Part shown: one piece after another, positions 1 to 12,631 of the stretch
How the letters are laid out: every line of letters starts with the position of its first letter
Position numbering within the stretch: position 1 is the first letter of the stretch
Assembly (NCBI GenBank): GCA_000469685.2
Contig: LS997564.1
Location: 32,312,843-32,376,842 of the forward strand
From: Haemonchus contortus
Lineage: Eukaryota > Nematoda > Chromadorea > Rhabditida > Trichostrongylidae
Reading direction: 5' to 3'
DNA: 64,000 bases
Program-made: the position numbers and the translations under genes
Notes under the pieces: model-generated
What the model saw: only the letters and a program-made list of their open reading frames with translations
Told to the model about the DNA's origin: nothing
Databases searched by the model: none

Positions 1-1100
1 CTATGAGCTTCTATTGGTCCAAGCTACTGTGGATGTCGGTCAAGTACACTATCAAATCACCTGACAACCGTGAATGCTGTCAAATGCATGGCTTGTCCTG
101 AGAAGATTCGCAAAGGAAAAAATTCTGTCTTTTACTGGTGCGCAAAATACAGAAAGGATATTGGTATTTGTTCACCCACAATGTTTTCAGGAATGTGTCA
201 CCTTCACTTAACTTTAAGGTTGACTTCAGAAGGAAAACTGGTTGGTTGACTTTGTCGAATGACGACTTTTTCATACAATGACCCCTTCTTTGTGGGCAAT
301 TTCGCACCTAATCAGTTACCTATCACATGTGATCAAATTCGTCCTTATCACCAGTACTCATACGCTCGGCGGTCACGCTCCTACCTGGGTCGCGTCGCGT
401 CTTTTTCGGGGACGAGAATTTCCGCCACTTGACGGAGTCATCTGGCGCCAGAACATCGACAGAATCGATTTAGTCACTTTTCCATCATCAACAACTGCTT
501 GAAGATGGACAAAAAAAACAACGAAATTGTGTTGTTGGATGACAACAGATCCGCTATTACACCATTGACAACCATTAGACTTCAGCAGCAGCAGCACCAC
601 GTTAAGCTGTATGTAGAGAAAAGCTTGTGGGATGAGTGTCAGGGAACGGAAGGGATGTCGCCGTTGGAATGCATTGCAATGCTTTGATCGAACGATTAGC
701 GTCAAGTGGGACATTCATAAATCATTCATACATCATCATTCATCTTCGAAACGGAAACGCTTCCGAGATACTTTCGAGTAGAAAGAAACGTTTAAGAGGA
801 ATGCCGCTGCAGAAACGTGACACCATCTGAGAGCTTTTCGCCCACGGAGGTCCGAAATGGGATTACGAGTAGATGGGAGGTAAAGCTCTTCTTGGGATTA
901 TGAGGAACAAAAGCCACTGAATTCCCGCAAAAAAAAAACCTCCTGAGCTCAATGAACAGATTTTGGGGTGTAAGAAGTGGTAAAATGGTAAAGTCAGTTT
1001 ACTTCGGAATCTAACAAGGGAGTAAGCCGGTGTACAGCAGTTCTCACCATTCCAGTCTGCTTTTGAACTCCTACTCGATCAGTTATGGAGCAGTCTGAAC
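1..1100. other. Gene-poor left flank
   Basis: I find no supported gene here. Short open frames exist on both strands (for example around 499-687, with a short glutamine run), but none has a recognisable domain, a convincing splice context or a paralog elsewhere in the window. The segment lies beyond the 3' end of the kelch array. Confidence 0.4.
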
Positions 1101-1129
1101 CCTTCAACAGAGACTGGAGACTTATGAAC

Positions 1130-1211
1130 AGAGCTCGTGGAGTTTGAACCTACGGACCATGCTTTTTGGTCATCGGTGTTACTGCGCTTATCCGCTAAAC
1201 TACTGAGATCT
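1130..1211 (-). other. tRNA-like sequence, probably tRNA-derived repeat
   Basis: Read on the minus strand there is an A-box-like TAGTTTAGCGG, a B-box-like GGTTCAAACTC, and a 7-nt end pairing with one mismatch (AGATCTC with GAGCTCT). A stem GACCA/TGGTC could serve as an anticodon arm. Its loop lacks the invariant U33 and the D arm does not fold properly. A tRNA-derived SINE head or decayed tRNA fits better than a working tRNA gene. Confidence 0.3.
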
Positions 1212-1394
1212 CCATTTCCTCCTCCTACGTAAGTTGAATTGGCTTTTTAAGCGCTCCTCAAGATTCAGTTTAGGAAAACTGAAACATCCTATGAGAGAGC
1301 GTCTAGAGCAACTTTGACTAGTAGAGCTGAAACGGCCAGGATTTGAGAAGAGTGAAGTGATGAGCAGGATCAATCCTTTCGTGATGATTCCTAC

Positions 1395-1618
1395 CTCAAG
1401 GTCGTTCCCACTTTGAAGACACTGTCTATTATCTCATCAATCATCTGGTCCCAATTCACCGATCCGTCCGAATCGATGCCGCCTATGTAGCCAACCAAGC
1501 CTTCACCCCCTCCGGGGTCGTGAATTGATACCAGACTCGTCTGGAAGATAAAAAGCCGCTGACCTTGTACATCGGCTGGCCACTGGGCGAAGTCGCATTG
1601 TATAAGGCCACGTACGCA
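1395..1618 (-). CDS. Coding-looking exon of an unidentified gene
   Basis: On the minus strand a 74-codon frame runs without a stop from an acceptor-like ATTAG (just above 1618) to a donor GAG|GTAGG at 1395. It has no ATG, as expected for an internal exon. The translation looks like real protein: QWPADVQGQ, then FIFQTSLVSIHDPGGGEG, then DSDGSVNWDQMIDEIID. I do not recognise the family. I could not place neighbouring exons; it is unrelated to the kelch genes. The exon edges are my choice and could shift by a few codons. Confidence 0.4.
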
Positions 1619-1649
1619 CTAATTACGCCACTACGATTCTGAATGGAAG

Positions 1650-2880
1650 TCGAGTGCGGGGGCGCATCCCTCAGACGGGATAGTTTACCGCCAAAAAACT
1701 TTATCCTTTAACTTTATCATCTTGGTCCTACCCGAGAAGTTACAACCTAACCAAAGATTTGCGATCATCAAGGAAATCCCTGTGTGAAATATTAATGCCA
1801 TGTGAGTAACCCTTATTTTGTTTTTTCACTTCTATTTCTAGACACATTGTATGTATTACATAGAATGGCACGGTGGGTCAAGTGAGATGCCCGGTTGTTG
1901 CCTGCTGGCTTACAAGGATGTGTCTTTATTCGATATTTATTTATAGTTATAATCTGTCATCATTTGTTATCACTGTCTCGGGTCATGAATATTGAAATTA
2001 TGGCCTTCACAGACAATGTCATGCTTGCAAAATCGACTGACGAAGAACCTTTTATTAATTTTTCCTTTTTATCACCCATTATCATTCGTTATCACCACTC
2101 AAGAACACTGAGTAACAGGGTGACGAACATCCATCTCAATTACGATAGCGACATTTTCTTGCCAAAAAGCATTACAAACTTCTCGCATGAGGTGTAACTG
2201 GGTCAAAAGTTCACCCACACCCGAAGCGCTAATCGTCTTCAATCGATCATCATCTCGTCGATCAGTTACAGCCGCTATGCTGTTGCCCTCACTGATGGCG
2301 TCTGTTGTGACTGTGCAGCGGCCGATTGATCATCGCTAAGACGGGTGGTACAAGCTTGTTGAAGACCCCCGACAATGATAAATTCGCTAATCACCGTTTA
2401 ACCGAGAACAGAGACGTGCCGCCACTAATTTTAGCTCAATCGACCGTTTGCGACAGATTTTTTTCGTTCCGGCAGAACATTCTTCAATGTAATCCAAATG
2501 ATCAGAAAATCAAACCACTGGGTAGTTTTACACACACACTTTTTACCAGCATGAGTAACTTCCACCGGTTCGCAGCATTTTTACATGATTTTTGAAGAAT
2601 TTGTCTTCGGAGCCTTCAAAAGCCACAAGAGATACACAAGAGGATATAGGATGTATGTAGACCCTTGATTCGCCATATACGTAAATCTCTAGTTGGATTT
2701 AAGGAAACGACGAAGTTTTACTTGACCACTCGCTAGCCCATGCTTTAGGGTTCCAAATATTTGTGAAGGCTGTAGTCGTAACTATAGTCTGCACTGTTAT
2801 GAGACAGAATGAGAAAAGCTCGCCCATGATCCCACCCAATTCCGGCGCATGCCCCGCCCCTTGGGCGGGGCTCCACTAGG
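1650..2880. other. Intergenic, nothing recognised
   Basis: Only AT-rich sequence and short open frames (for example 1895-2197 and 2326-2595) without domains or paralogs were seen. Confidence 0.4.
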
Positions 2881-3043
2881 CTCACATGTGCTCTGTTGCA
2901 TTTACCCTATGCTCAGCCCATTCCAACATTGTTCCTACTTCTCCAGGTGTTTCTTCAGGTTATATCGAATTTCCGTACAGACAAACAAATAGACAGCCAG
3001 ACAGACAGACAGACAGATAGAGCGCTTTATATATTAGTAAGGA
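2850..3043 (-). mobile_element. Helitron-type 5' end fragment
   Basis: Reverse-complemented, the segment begins A|TCCTTACTAATATATAAAGCGC and runs into a (TCTG)n tract, as does the well-bounded Helitron at 54453 (TCCTACTTACTATAAAGCGC, then TCTG repeats). A GGGCGGGG motif at 2850-2880 also recurs in that element. I could not find the 3' hairpin and CTGG end, so the left boundary is arbitrary and this may be a truncated copy. Confidence 0.4.
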
Positions 3044-3662
3044 TACTACACTTGAACCGAAATCTGGCTCAAGCTTAAATGTCTCAAGCACAAGGAGCTA
3101 CCCTCAGGACAAGCTCTGCGAAACGAAATAGCTTCATATCTTTCCATTATTATTATACAAAAGTTCTGATTTTTGAGCAAAAATGTCGACTTCGGAGGGA
3201 ACCCCAACCTTCGCCTGGGCTTCCACGATAAGTTTCGAGCCCAGCGTGTGAAAGGGGAGAAAACACAGACGACGCCAATCTCTGCTCTGTTTCATTGATG
3301 CCATTTCGGGAAATACTGAGTATATTGTGTTGGGAGATAAGGTTTGAATCAGAAAACCAGTCAGATACATTCATTTAGCATTGAGTTGCTGTTCCGATCA
3401 ATCGAATTAAACGTCAAAGGTTAACGTTATAATAGCCATCCAATAAAACTACAAACGCCTTTATAAGATACTGTACGAGATTTTTGATCAACCTCCAAAA
3501 AGAAAATTTCTAAGCGAAAACATTCAGAAAAAAATGTCACATTGCGGAGGTCCTAGTCGTATAAATGGTATGTCATAAATGGTATACCCCAATTAATAAG
3601 GTATCCGAAAATAAGAGTGAGATGCTGCTATTTTTAGAGGCCGTTTTTTACTTCCTCGATTT
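3044..3662. other. 3' flank of the kelch array
   Basis: No gene or element was recognised. Two overlapping minus-strand open frames at 3134-3374 lack domains and are not conserved downstream of the other kelch units. Confidence 0.35.
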
Positions 3663-4974
3663 CTATGGCTTCTGTAATACGGCCACACCAGGATAGGAAT
3701 GTCTAAAATTGTCAATATTAATCAGTCGTGTCTGAAAAAATGAGCAAATTTTGGACTACTTACTTGCAGTTTAAATCACTGTGGTATTTCCAGTAGTTCG
3801 CCTTGGGATCAAAAACTTCAACCCAAGATTGAGCGTACCCACCAATAGCATAAAGTTTTCCATTGACTGCAGCCAGTCCTAACTGAAAACGAGAGAATTT
3901 CTTTTTGATCAAAATAGATACTGAGAGCATGAAGGAATAAAGCTGACTTACACCTTCACCCCCATTGCTCATACCAGTCACTGAAATCCACTTATTAGCT
4001 CGGGGGTCGTACTTCTCAGCAAGACTACGCCTGCTTGAACCACGACTGTGTCCACCCGCTACATTACAATTCACACTGGAGCGCTGCAGATCCATGGCCA
4101 TACCGAGGTGTTGACATGGGACAAACTTTTTCCCATCTACCTACTCGTGGATCGAATCTAAACCATGAAAATCTGTCCTGATAGCTAACTCAAGTGCATT
4201 TCGTCAGTTATTTACAATTCATTTCGATAAACCTTTAAGTAGAATTTTCTACAGGACCATTGGAAGTACAATAAAATCAGCAACCCTCGACAGTCTATGG
4301 CAACTTACTGGAAAACTTCACTGAGGTTTCCCTTTCTCATTCTAGACATACAGGAGGTACTACTCGCCCCGAACCATGTGATGGCTGATTCGGTTTCGAA
4401 TGGCTTGTCGGGTGATAATCTTAACCGTTCAAAGTGATGATCGGCCTCGTGCGTAGCTGCACTGATGAAGTCACTCTGACAATCCCAATCGTTTTATGTC
4501 ACCTTCGTTCTAGTTGTTTAACGAAGGAAGTAAAAATATTAAATGCTAAGAAACCCGGTTCGAAGCAGAAAAGTGTCAACAGATTGAAACTGACTTACCT
4601 CTCTACGGTACTGAGAGCAGTACCCTTTTTGTACCCTCCGACTGCATAAAGGCAACCTCCTAAAACCGAGACGGAGAGCCGAGCTCGACGTGAACGTGTG
4701 GGTGCCACAGAGGTCCACTTATTTTGCCGAACGTCATAGCTGCAGCGATTACCCAAGATTCAGTGTTTAGGCTTCAGTGTATACTACACTGGATGAAATC
4801 CGTCCTTACCGTTCAACAATGTTCAGGGTTCGACCAATATAACCATCGTAGCCGCCAACTGCATAAATCTGGTCGTTAAGAGCAGCCACACCGAGTGCGC
4901 ATCGTCTAGTGAGACAGGGTGTGACGTCAGATGTCCACTGATCAGTAGCAGAATTATATCTGAAGTTGTACTAA

Positions 4975-7655
4975 CAAGGGAAGTATACTAGGTCGCAGTG
5001 GCCATTCAAGATGAGATGTATACCGGCGTAAGTGTTCCGGAACTCTAATTTCACATCTGGGTTCCAAATCTGCGAAACGATTCCGGAAACAAAGTAGTCC
5101 TTTTTGGCCGTGTGGTGCTTTTATACGCGATAAGATCAGTTCCGAACATGCAGCGGTGGCCGAGTTGGGAGGACCATGGAGTGGTAGGCGGGATACACAG
5201 GTCGCAATATCTTTGATGCATTTGCTTGTTTTGTTTTTTTTATAAAAAAAAATCCTAAACGCATTTACGCATCATATAGACCCTTGCGGTCCTCCACAGT
5301 TATGGAGCACCAGAAATGATACATAAGTAAAATTTTTCGCTGCCTACAGAGACCTAATAGGGTTGCGCAAAAAAAACCCTTCCGCTCCCGATACTTAAGA
5401 TGTGGTCACGAAATGCAGCAGATCCATGCAGTTTCGACAGAGGATGGCCGGGCAACATAGTTCATCACTCCCATCACACTTTCAGTTCCCGTCTAGATGA
5501 GAAGCAGTATTGAACAGGAGTTCAGACTTTTCCCAGGTCTGTATCCAAGTACCCTGCTCCAAACCATGAACTAGAAAGGAACTGTTTGAATCTGGGCGCG
5601 CTAAACAAGAGTATACTGAGGAGGTAAGGCGAATTATGGAGCTGCGAGTGCTGACGTGGAAGTCAGATTATGAGAAATTACAAAAGAGACAATACCCTTA
5701 TACATGGTATTGAATGGTAAGAAAAATATACATCGTGGGGCTGGATTTGGAAGGTTAACCCAGGTGGAATGTTGAGCACTCTTACCTCCTTGCCAGTTGG
5801 CAAATATCCTGAATCGCTTCATGGTCCTTGAAGGAGCTCCATGAGTGGACGAACAGTAGGGTTGAAGGCAAATCTGTTGATCCAACGCATGATCTAACCC
5901 AATCCAGCATAAGTTCTTTACTCATCATTTGGGCTCTACCGACCCTGATCTCCAATTCGAAGCAGGAAACAAATGCGATACGATCACTTTTGCGCAGAAC
6001 ATACTGCTGGTAATATTTTAGGAGCATTTTGATCGACTGAATGTTTTGATCGTGATTCTCCGTCGAATCCTCCAGACTTCCTCAAAATTTCACAAATCTA
6101 TTCTGAGCAAAGCTTTCGCAGCACCTCCCTGCTGAACTTATAGTGCACCCAATTCGTTCCGTGTACTAGGATTTCTGATGCTCAAATATAAAAGGAAGAC
6201 TGTACTTCGTCTATGTTATGCTCGAACGTGTTTTGCAATCGTTTAGGGCACTTTTTATAAAAAAGCAAAACAGACGAATGCATCAAGGAAACGACTCTCC
6301 GTATCGCGCCCACCAGTCCATCGTCCTCCCAACTCGTCGATTGCTGCGTGTTCGGAACTGCTCGCGTATAAAAGCGGCACCCGGCGGAAAAAGGATCATA
6401 ACTTTGTTGTCAGAATCGTTTCGCAGATTTGGAACCCCAAAAAATCAAAATCTGTTTTCCAAATTTGCCAAACGATTCTCCGAGCAATGTTATGAAGGTG
6501 GTCTCAGATGAGTGCTTAACGCAAACGGGCACTTAAGATGTGGAAGCAACAGCGCTAGCAAGAATGGTTCGGAGCAGTGGCAAGTGTGACGCTCCAGAGG
6601 CATGAGACCATGCGTTAAAATTTGTGAGTGATGTGGTTTTTGCACATTGTGGGGCGGTTCTACTCAAGAACGTTTAAAACTTTGAATGTTGATTTCACCA
6701 CCTACAGCGGCCTTCATGCCTGAGGTGAATCACTTCTAACCTAGATTGTGCAATATCCTACTAGCTGATTGCTTACTCATGCACACTAGCCTCGGTGGGA
6801 TCTCTGAAAAAAAAGGCACGCACTGTAATTTTTGACCACGAGAGGGTCGAAGAGAGCGGAAAGGCAGTCACTCTCTGCCAGAAGCCGTTCTTTCACAGCT
6901 ATGTCTGCCTTTTTCCGATGACCACTTTTGGTTAGGTCTGGAACTGACCCAAGCCTTTTGCGGAATACTCTGCATTGGCCTATATTCCAATAAAAAATAA
7001 AAACGCAAAGTTACCTATATGTAGTGGCTCATGATCTCAAGTTCTGCGTGGCTGCTGGTTTTGAGGCAATCCTCCAAGCAAATTCGTGTCGCCTACATTT
7101 GCGTACGGTCTAGTGAGTGTTTGTAAGGAAGTGGTCTTAAAGCGATCTCTTCTACCTTTGCTCTTGATCTGAATAACATCTTTGTTTCAAATCTCTGCGC
7201 TACATTATCAGATCCGCTTACGACCTGATGAAAGTTATCAGATTATGAATTTAGAGTGCATGAAAAGAGCAAAGGAACCATGACCATGATTGGATGGTTT
7301 TGGTAAGAAGCGAATGCCTAAGGCATCGACGAAAAGGCTCCCAAGGGCGACTGAATCAACATACAATGATTTCCCTGTCTCCGAGGAAAACCCTCCGCAA
7401 AATGCAAAAGCGACATCGCTCGCATAACCCGATCAGTGGTCTCATGCCTATGAAGCGTCACGCTTACCACTGCTCCAAACCATCCCAAGCAGCGACTTGC
7501 GAGCAAGTTAGCTCTGTTCATTTCAAAATTTATCACGGCAAATAGTCCCTTGACTAAATAAGTACCTGATTCAAATTCATTAGAAAAGATCTAAGTACGA
7601 TATTAGAATGAAAAACCTTTTTGTGCCTTTTGGTTTTAAAATGCCTCAGTACCTA
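4975..7655. other. Enlarged intron 11 of G1
   Basis: In the paralogs this intron, without insertions, is about 140-350 bp; here it is 2.7 kb. The extra DNA has no terminal repeats that I could pair. It contains one notable minus-strand open frame (5782-6027, 81 codons, including ELMLDWVRSC and a serine/tryptophan-rich stretch). This may be a decayed transposase, but I cannot assign it. Confidence 0.4.
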
Positions 7656-8698
7656 CCTCTCAACGGTGTTCAAATTATTGATCCCATCAATTCCGCATAC
7701 AGCGTAAATGAAATTGTCGACAACAGCAACGTTGGTTAAATCCCTGAGGAATTAAGCGTCTTTCAACCATGAGCATATATCAAAATAATGTTGTACCTTG
7801 CTTGGTTCAATGGAGCAACGTATTGCCATTCATGGTTAGCACCTTCGGGATCCATACACTCGACACTTCTCTCGCGTAATCCACCAACTTAAGTTGCAAA
7901 CTTTAAAATCAAATTAATAGCTAGTCCCATTTAACAGAGATGACAGTTAGAAAAAACCAGTGGGGAAATCGTTATCCTTATCCCTATTAAACATAATCCA
8001 CAAGTTTGGTGTGTCCATATATCCATATAAATTCAATATTACTTGAGAAACAGCTTTGGAGTTCGGGACAACATCGGGATGGGTGGAGCCAAGATATTTA
8101 TTACTATTACTATTTACTTACTTTGGCTTCGAAAAGGTCCATACCCCGGGAAAAATAGGCAAAGGTGAGGATAGTGTCAACAGCATCCATCATCATCCTC
8201 AAAATGGTCAGTACTTTTCAGATGAATACATATTCGATTCAACAAAGGCGTGGATGCCAGGAAAAAATAAAAGGGAAAGACAAAGACGTAATACGTCTGA
8301 GCACGAGTAACCTTAGCGGAGCTCCGCCTGCTATGGGCGGGGCATGCATTTAAATAAAAGACACTTTGAAAACTAGATATAACTCTATTAAAATACATTC
8401 TAAAAGGCAGAAAAAAGCTGGTTGGAAGTTAAAGAGGATATGTGGTCAAATCCTCAAAGTGGGCGGAAGTTTGCACTGGGGTAGGCGAAGATCAATAGAC
8501 AGAGCGCATATCAGGCTTGCAGGGCTCGCTCCGTAAGGGCGCGACAAGCTCAGTCACGGGCGGGCACAAGGATCCAGCGTCATATATCGGTTTCAAAAAA
8601 AGCACCGACACCGAAAAAATAGATCATGGTAAGGAGTGAGTCAACAAAACAGATGAAGGAGCCGGATTTGCTGTGAGCCGAGGTGCTTAAAGTCGGAG

Positions 8699-9440
8699 GT
8701 ACAACACTGCTACTAATTCATGGTCAACCGACGGTTTGCGACGGATTAATCCTTCGCAAACCGTCGCTTCCCCATAACTTCAGCTAAAGTGATCCAATGA
8801 AGCTGAAAGTAAGTTTATGGGAAAGCTCTTCTCGTGAAGAATCCAAACATATAATAATCTTTAGATTTTTCCGAATTTTTTGCCTCATTTCCCGGGGAAA
8901 ACGAAAATAGAGTCTCTCAGCACCTGAGGTGTTACTTGCGGATATGGCAGCATCGTAAACCCTCCACTTCGATTGAAAACTTCGTTTCCAGTTCTTAGAA
9001 GACCTATATCGTGCTATAATCGAGAAGAGCATAGAATCCTGATCACTTTAACACCCTTCATGACCCAATTTGAACACTTTCAGCTGAAAGCGGAGATGCA
9101 AAACAAATTACCAGATTTTTAGACGTTTTTTATTTCTTTCAGCCACATATTTTGGGCGACCGTATGACTGCTTGTGGGGAATCCTGTCATGTAATGAATT
9201 TTGAATTTTTTTTTTAATTTTGCAGCATCATTTTCATGGAGGTCAAAGAGTGTGGTTCAGCATCTGAGGTGCTTCCTGCAGATATAACTTAACCTTAAAC
9301 TCTTCGCTTCGATGGAAATTTCATTCTGAGTCTTTTACAAGACATTTGGAATATGGAGTTGGAGTTATGGCGAAGCGACGGTTTGCGACGGATTAATCGC
9401 AAACCGTCGGTTGACCATGAATTAGTCGCAGTATTGTACT
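8699..9440. mobile_element. Non-autonomous element with about 80-bp inverted ends
   Basis: The ends 8699-8779 and 9361-9440 are near-perfect inverted repeats. Each end is itself nearly palindromic around GACGGTTTGCGACGGATTAAT. Between them, two direct copies of a segment containing CAGCA(C/T)CTGAGGTG appear (about 8905-9030 and 9255-9350). No transposase frame is present. The exact ends and any target duplication are not clear, so the superfamily is unassigned. Confidence 0.6.
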
Positions 9441-9639
9441 CTCCATATGAATCCACATCCAGAGGTTACTGAACAAATGTCGGCTAGTCTTCAAAGAGGG
9501 CGGGGTTCACACCACGGTGGGCGGTGCTAGAATCGGTTATTCAAGAATGTTCTGAATTGTTTTAGGACGCGATCAAACAGGGGTAGAGGTTGTAGAAAAA
9601 GTCCTTGAACGGTACCCAAAGGCTATTTATTTATATATA

Positions 9640-10720
9640 AACCACAAATATCCGTTGTCTGCGTCTGCCCGTCTGTTTGTCTCTTGATGTGTTTATAACC
9701 ACCTTATATGGTGCCCACGATTTGTTGAAGTGAAACAGACTGTCCATATTGAAACAAGTGGGAATGAGTAGAGCTACTCAGGAACATCCTGCTCCCGTGT
9801 ACCGTAATCGTTCAAGTTAATGGGACGGCAGGATGGGGAGTACAGACGGCAGGATGGGGAGTCTGAGGGAAGGTGGCAAACTAGACTTCTCCCCGAAAGG
9901 GGAGAGGCGTGCACGAAAACTGTCAAGTTGGACTCAGATTACACAGATTCGATAATTGTACAGGTGTACACGAGAATCGCTTTGAAGTTTAATTTTTGAA
10001 GGGATACAGACGACATGATGCGATTACTGATGACAAGGGCCAGGTGTATATTCCACCTTCTGTGGGTTCGGCATGCGCAAAAAATTGTTCCTTTGGAATT
10101 AGTGCGTTCAAATCTAGAAAGGAAAGATACGACGGGTTGGGCTACCTGGAGAAATTAGAGTCTAAGCCTGCGATTGTATCCAGAAACTTTCCACATTATG
10201 CACCGTCAACTCACAGCTTGACTCTTTTCAGGGTATTCGTGTGGTAGGATCTTCGCTGTGAGGATGTCGGCCGACACACTGATATTCCTGTGAGTGAATG
10301 ACCGATCAGAGGCCGTTTGCTCCCTTGAGCGCTTCAATGTTCCAACTCCGAGGACGTTGAAGAGACATCGAAGGAAAATAGCTGTAAAGGCACGGTAACG
10401 GCAACAGATATTGATCACTCTGGATTTGTACTACTCGATATGGAGCAACTACTCACTCCATTTTTTTAGACCTAGAAGAAAAGCTAAGAGTGATGTTAGT
10501 CCTGTTGGTTTAACGGTGAGTGGATCGGTGTATCTTTGACTGAGAACTCATGACACCTCTTCCTGTGGACCGTGATCGTTCAAATTCGGTAGGAGTAGAA
10601 TTGAAACCCTGACAGGTGTCAAACTAGACTCTCTCTAAAGGGGAGTCGAATTGAACGAAGATCGCACAGATTCGATAGGTGTGCAGACGGCAGGGCAGGT
10701 GACACGACAGGAAATTAAAG
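9640..10720. repeat. Degenerate Helitron-like internal repeats
   Basis: Blocks at about 9650-9990 and 10540-10720 share wording with the 128-bp units of the Helitron at 55 kb: a TCTGTTTGTC tract, a line such as 'CCTGTGGACCGTGATCGTTCAAATT', 'CAGGATGGGGAG', and a run of G/C before the next unit. The match is loose and I could not define element ends. Confidence 0.35.
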
Positions 10721-11925
10721 AAGAAAGAAAGAACAAAGTTACTTGAAATCATTCAAGTGTGTGTGCTTGGCTGGAAATTTTAGTTCCTATCCTGCACCAA
10801 AGCGTTCAAGGTTTGGAGGGTATAGGCAGCAGGCCAAGTTCACACGCAGTGAGTCAAGAACCCTACTGAACTGGTTGCCTCCTTGACAATGATGCTCTGC
10901 CGCTCTGAGTGTTCCCTCCCCATTCAAGACTGGATCAGATTTCTATGAGACTGGTGAATTTCTCATGTTGCCTTTTTGCACGAGGATTTGGACAAAAATT
11001 CAGAAAAACCATACCAACATATATTACTTCAGCACCCACTTCACACGCTCGACTGCGCCTTCTTTTCATCTCAGGGCACTCAAGTGTAGACCATTGCAAA
11101 ATCAGGTCGTTCTGAACTTAATCCAGTTGGAAACGTCGAAAATGTGATCCGACGAACAAATCTGTCGAGGGTAGCCGAAGTGATTCTAACCTTTGCTTCG
11201 TCAACAATATTGTGGCAAGTGGCGTCCGTCATCACAAGCGCGTTCTTACTTACTGTATTGACAAGAAACTCTGGCCGACAGAGAGCGAGTCGTACGTGCT
11301 CCAACAGCTGCAGACGTAGAATAGAAGTCAGTGTTTGAAAAAACTTCTAGCTTTTACCTCCGGGAGTAGCTCCTTCCGAGATGACAAATCGAACTCAACC
11401 CATTGAAGAATTGCAGTGAAAACCTGGAGTCACTCTTGTAGTTAACACACTTAAAGACAAAAATGAGCAACACCACCGAGAAAGGGAAGACGGCTCTAGA
11501 AGGCCTTTTCCGAAAAGTTAAGGATGCAAAAACGACCGAAAAGGGCACAAGTTTCTCACAAATCTGACACATTACCTGCTCTTCAGAACAAACAACGAGC
11601 TTATCGTTGGACAGGAGCTGGACCAATTTAGTTTTTGGAAGCTGATGAAACTCTTCTGTGAAAATAATGCTCTAAAGGAAAGAAAGCAGTGTTTGTGAAA
11701 GCCAGGCTCAAAGGCACAAACTGGCTACCTGGAAATTCCTCAAGATGTAATTATCAGCATAACGAACGAGCTCTCGACAGGAGTGACTATCGGCAAACTC
11801 TCGGACTCCCAGGCAATTCGACGGGCGCAACTGCCTCTTGAGGAACTTGCAACAGGTTTCCTGCGCATTCATTGAGACAATTAATTAATCATTCATATTA
11901 AGCTCTCCAACAGTGAACTACTGTA

Positions 11926-12094
11926 GGCTGCTTTCATAGCCCGTCGGCGGGCCGTACGGCGCCCTTCGAAGGGTGTTTGTTTTCAGGCCCTCGAAGGGGC
12001 GTGGACTGTTTGCCTACCTGTCTGCCTCCCTCCTCCCCCCTAGCACTGCCTCGTGGCACGCCGACCGGCCGGCCGGCGGACTATGAAAGCAGCC
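11926..12094. mobile_element. GGCTGC-family MITE (169 bp) in G1 intron 4
   Basis: The terminal inverted repeat starts GGCTGCTTTCATAG and the right end is CTATGAAAGCAGCC. The element is flanked by GTA on both sides (11923-11925 and 12095-12097). The matching intron of G3 (near 31190) reads CTGTACACTTCAAC without the insert, supporting a 3-bp GTA target duplication. There is no coding capacity and the interior is GC-rich. Confidence 0.85.
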
Positions 12095-12631
12095 GTACAA
12101 TTCAACTACCTGACCTTTATTTCGTTCAAATGAAGCAGGCAAGCCGCGTGCAGTATGCTCGCAACATTTACGCCGTCAATTTGTATCATGCCACAATAGC
12201 AGAAATCGATTAGCGCATAAAGCGCTGGTGCTTCGACATCGAAGATTTCTATATCTTCTGTAAGAACAATTAGAAGAACTATTCCAGTAACGCATCACAT
12301 TACAAGTTATGAATATACGCTGCCGAGATTCGAGCATTCCACTGGTGAACATGGCCTTGAAATAGTCCGAATAGGCAGCGAGAACGACTCGATGAGCGTT
12401 TATTCGAAATCCCTGCAAAACCTGATATCTGGGGATACTCAATCACCATATTTCGGTGCCCACCTCAGCCATCAACGTCACATCACAAAAGCGACAATCG
12501 TCACGTAATTCTGCGAGCTTGGCGACCAGGAAGCGATCGTGTACTCCGCTCTAAACGAGGGGTGGAGAAAAATCCAAATGGAGGTGGGCTCGCACGTCCA
12601 TTCTATACATTTAGCCCATCTTTCTAAAACG

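Larger units (their letters stand above)
7910..11080. other. Enlarged intron 9 of G1, repeat-filled
   Basis: About 3.1 kb separates the last BACK-region exon (about 11.05 kb) from the first kelch exon (about 7.9 kb); in other units the gap is about 0.1-0.4 kb. It holds the inverted-repeat element at 8699-9440 and several degenerate blocks carrying GGGCGGGG and 'CAGGATGGGGAG'-type motifs resembling the Helitron internal repeats at 55 kb. Confidence 0.5.

Noticed and set aside
278..830. Cluster of overlapping short open frames at the left edge
   Set aside because: Frames overlap on both strands, none has a domain or splice support, and no paralog exists in the window.
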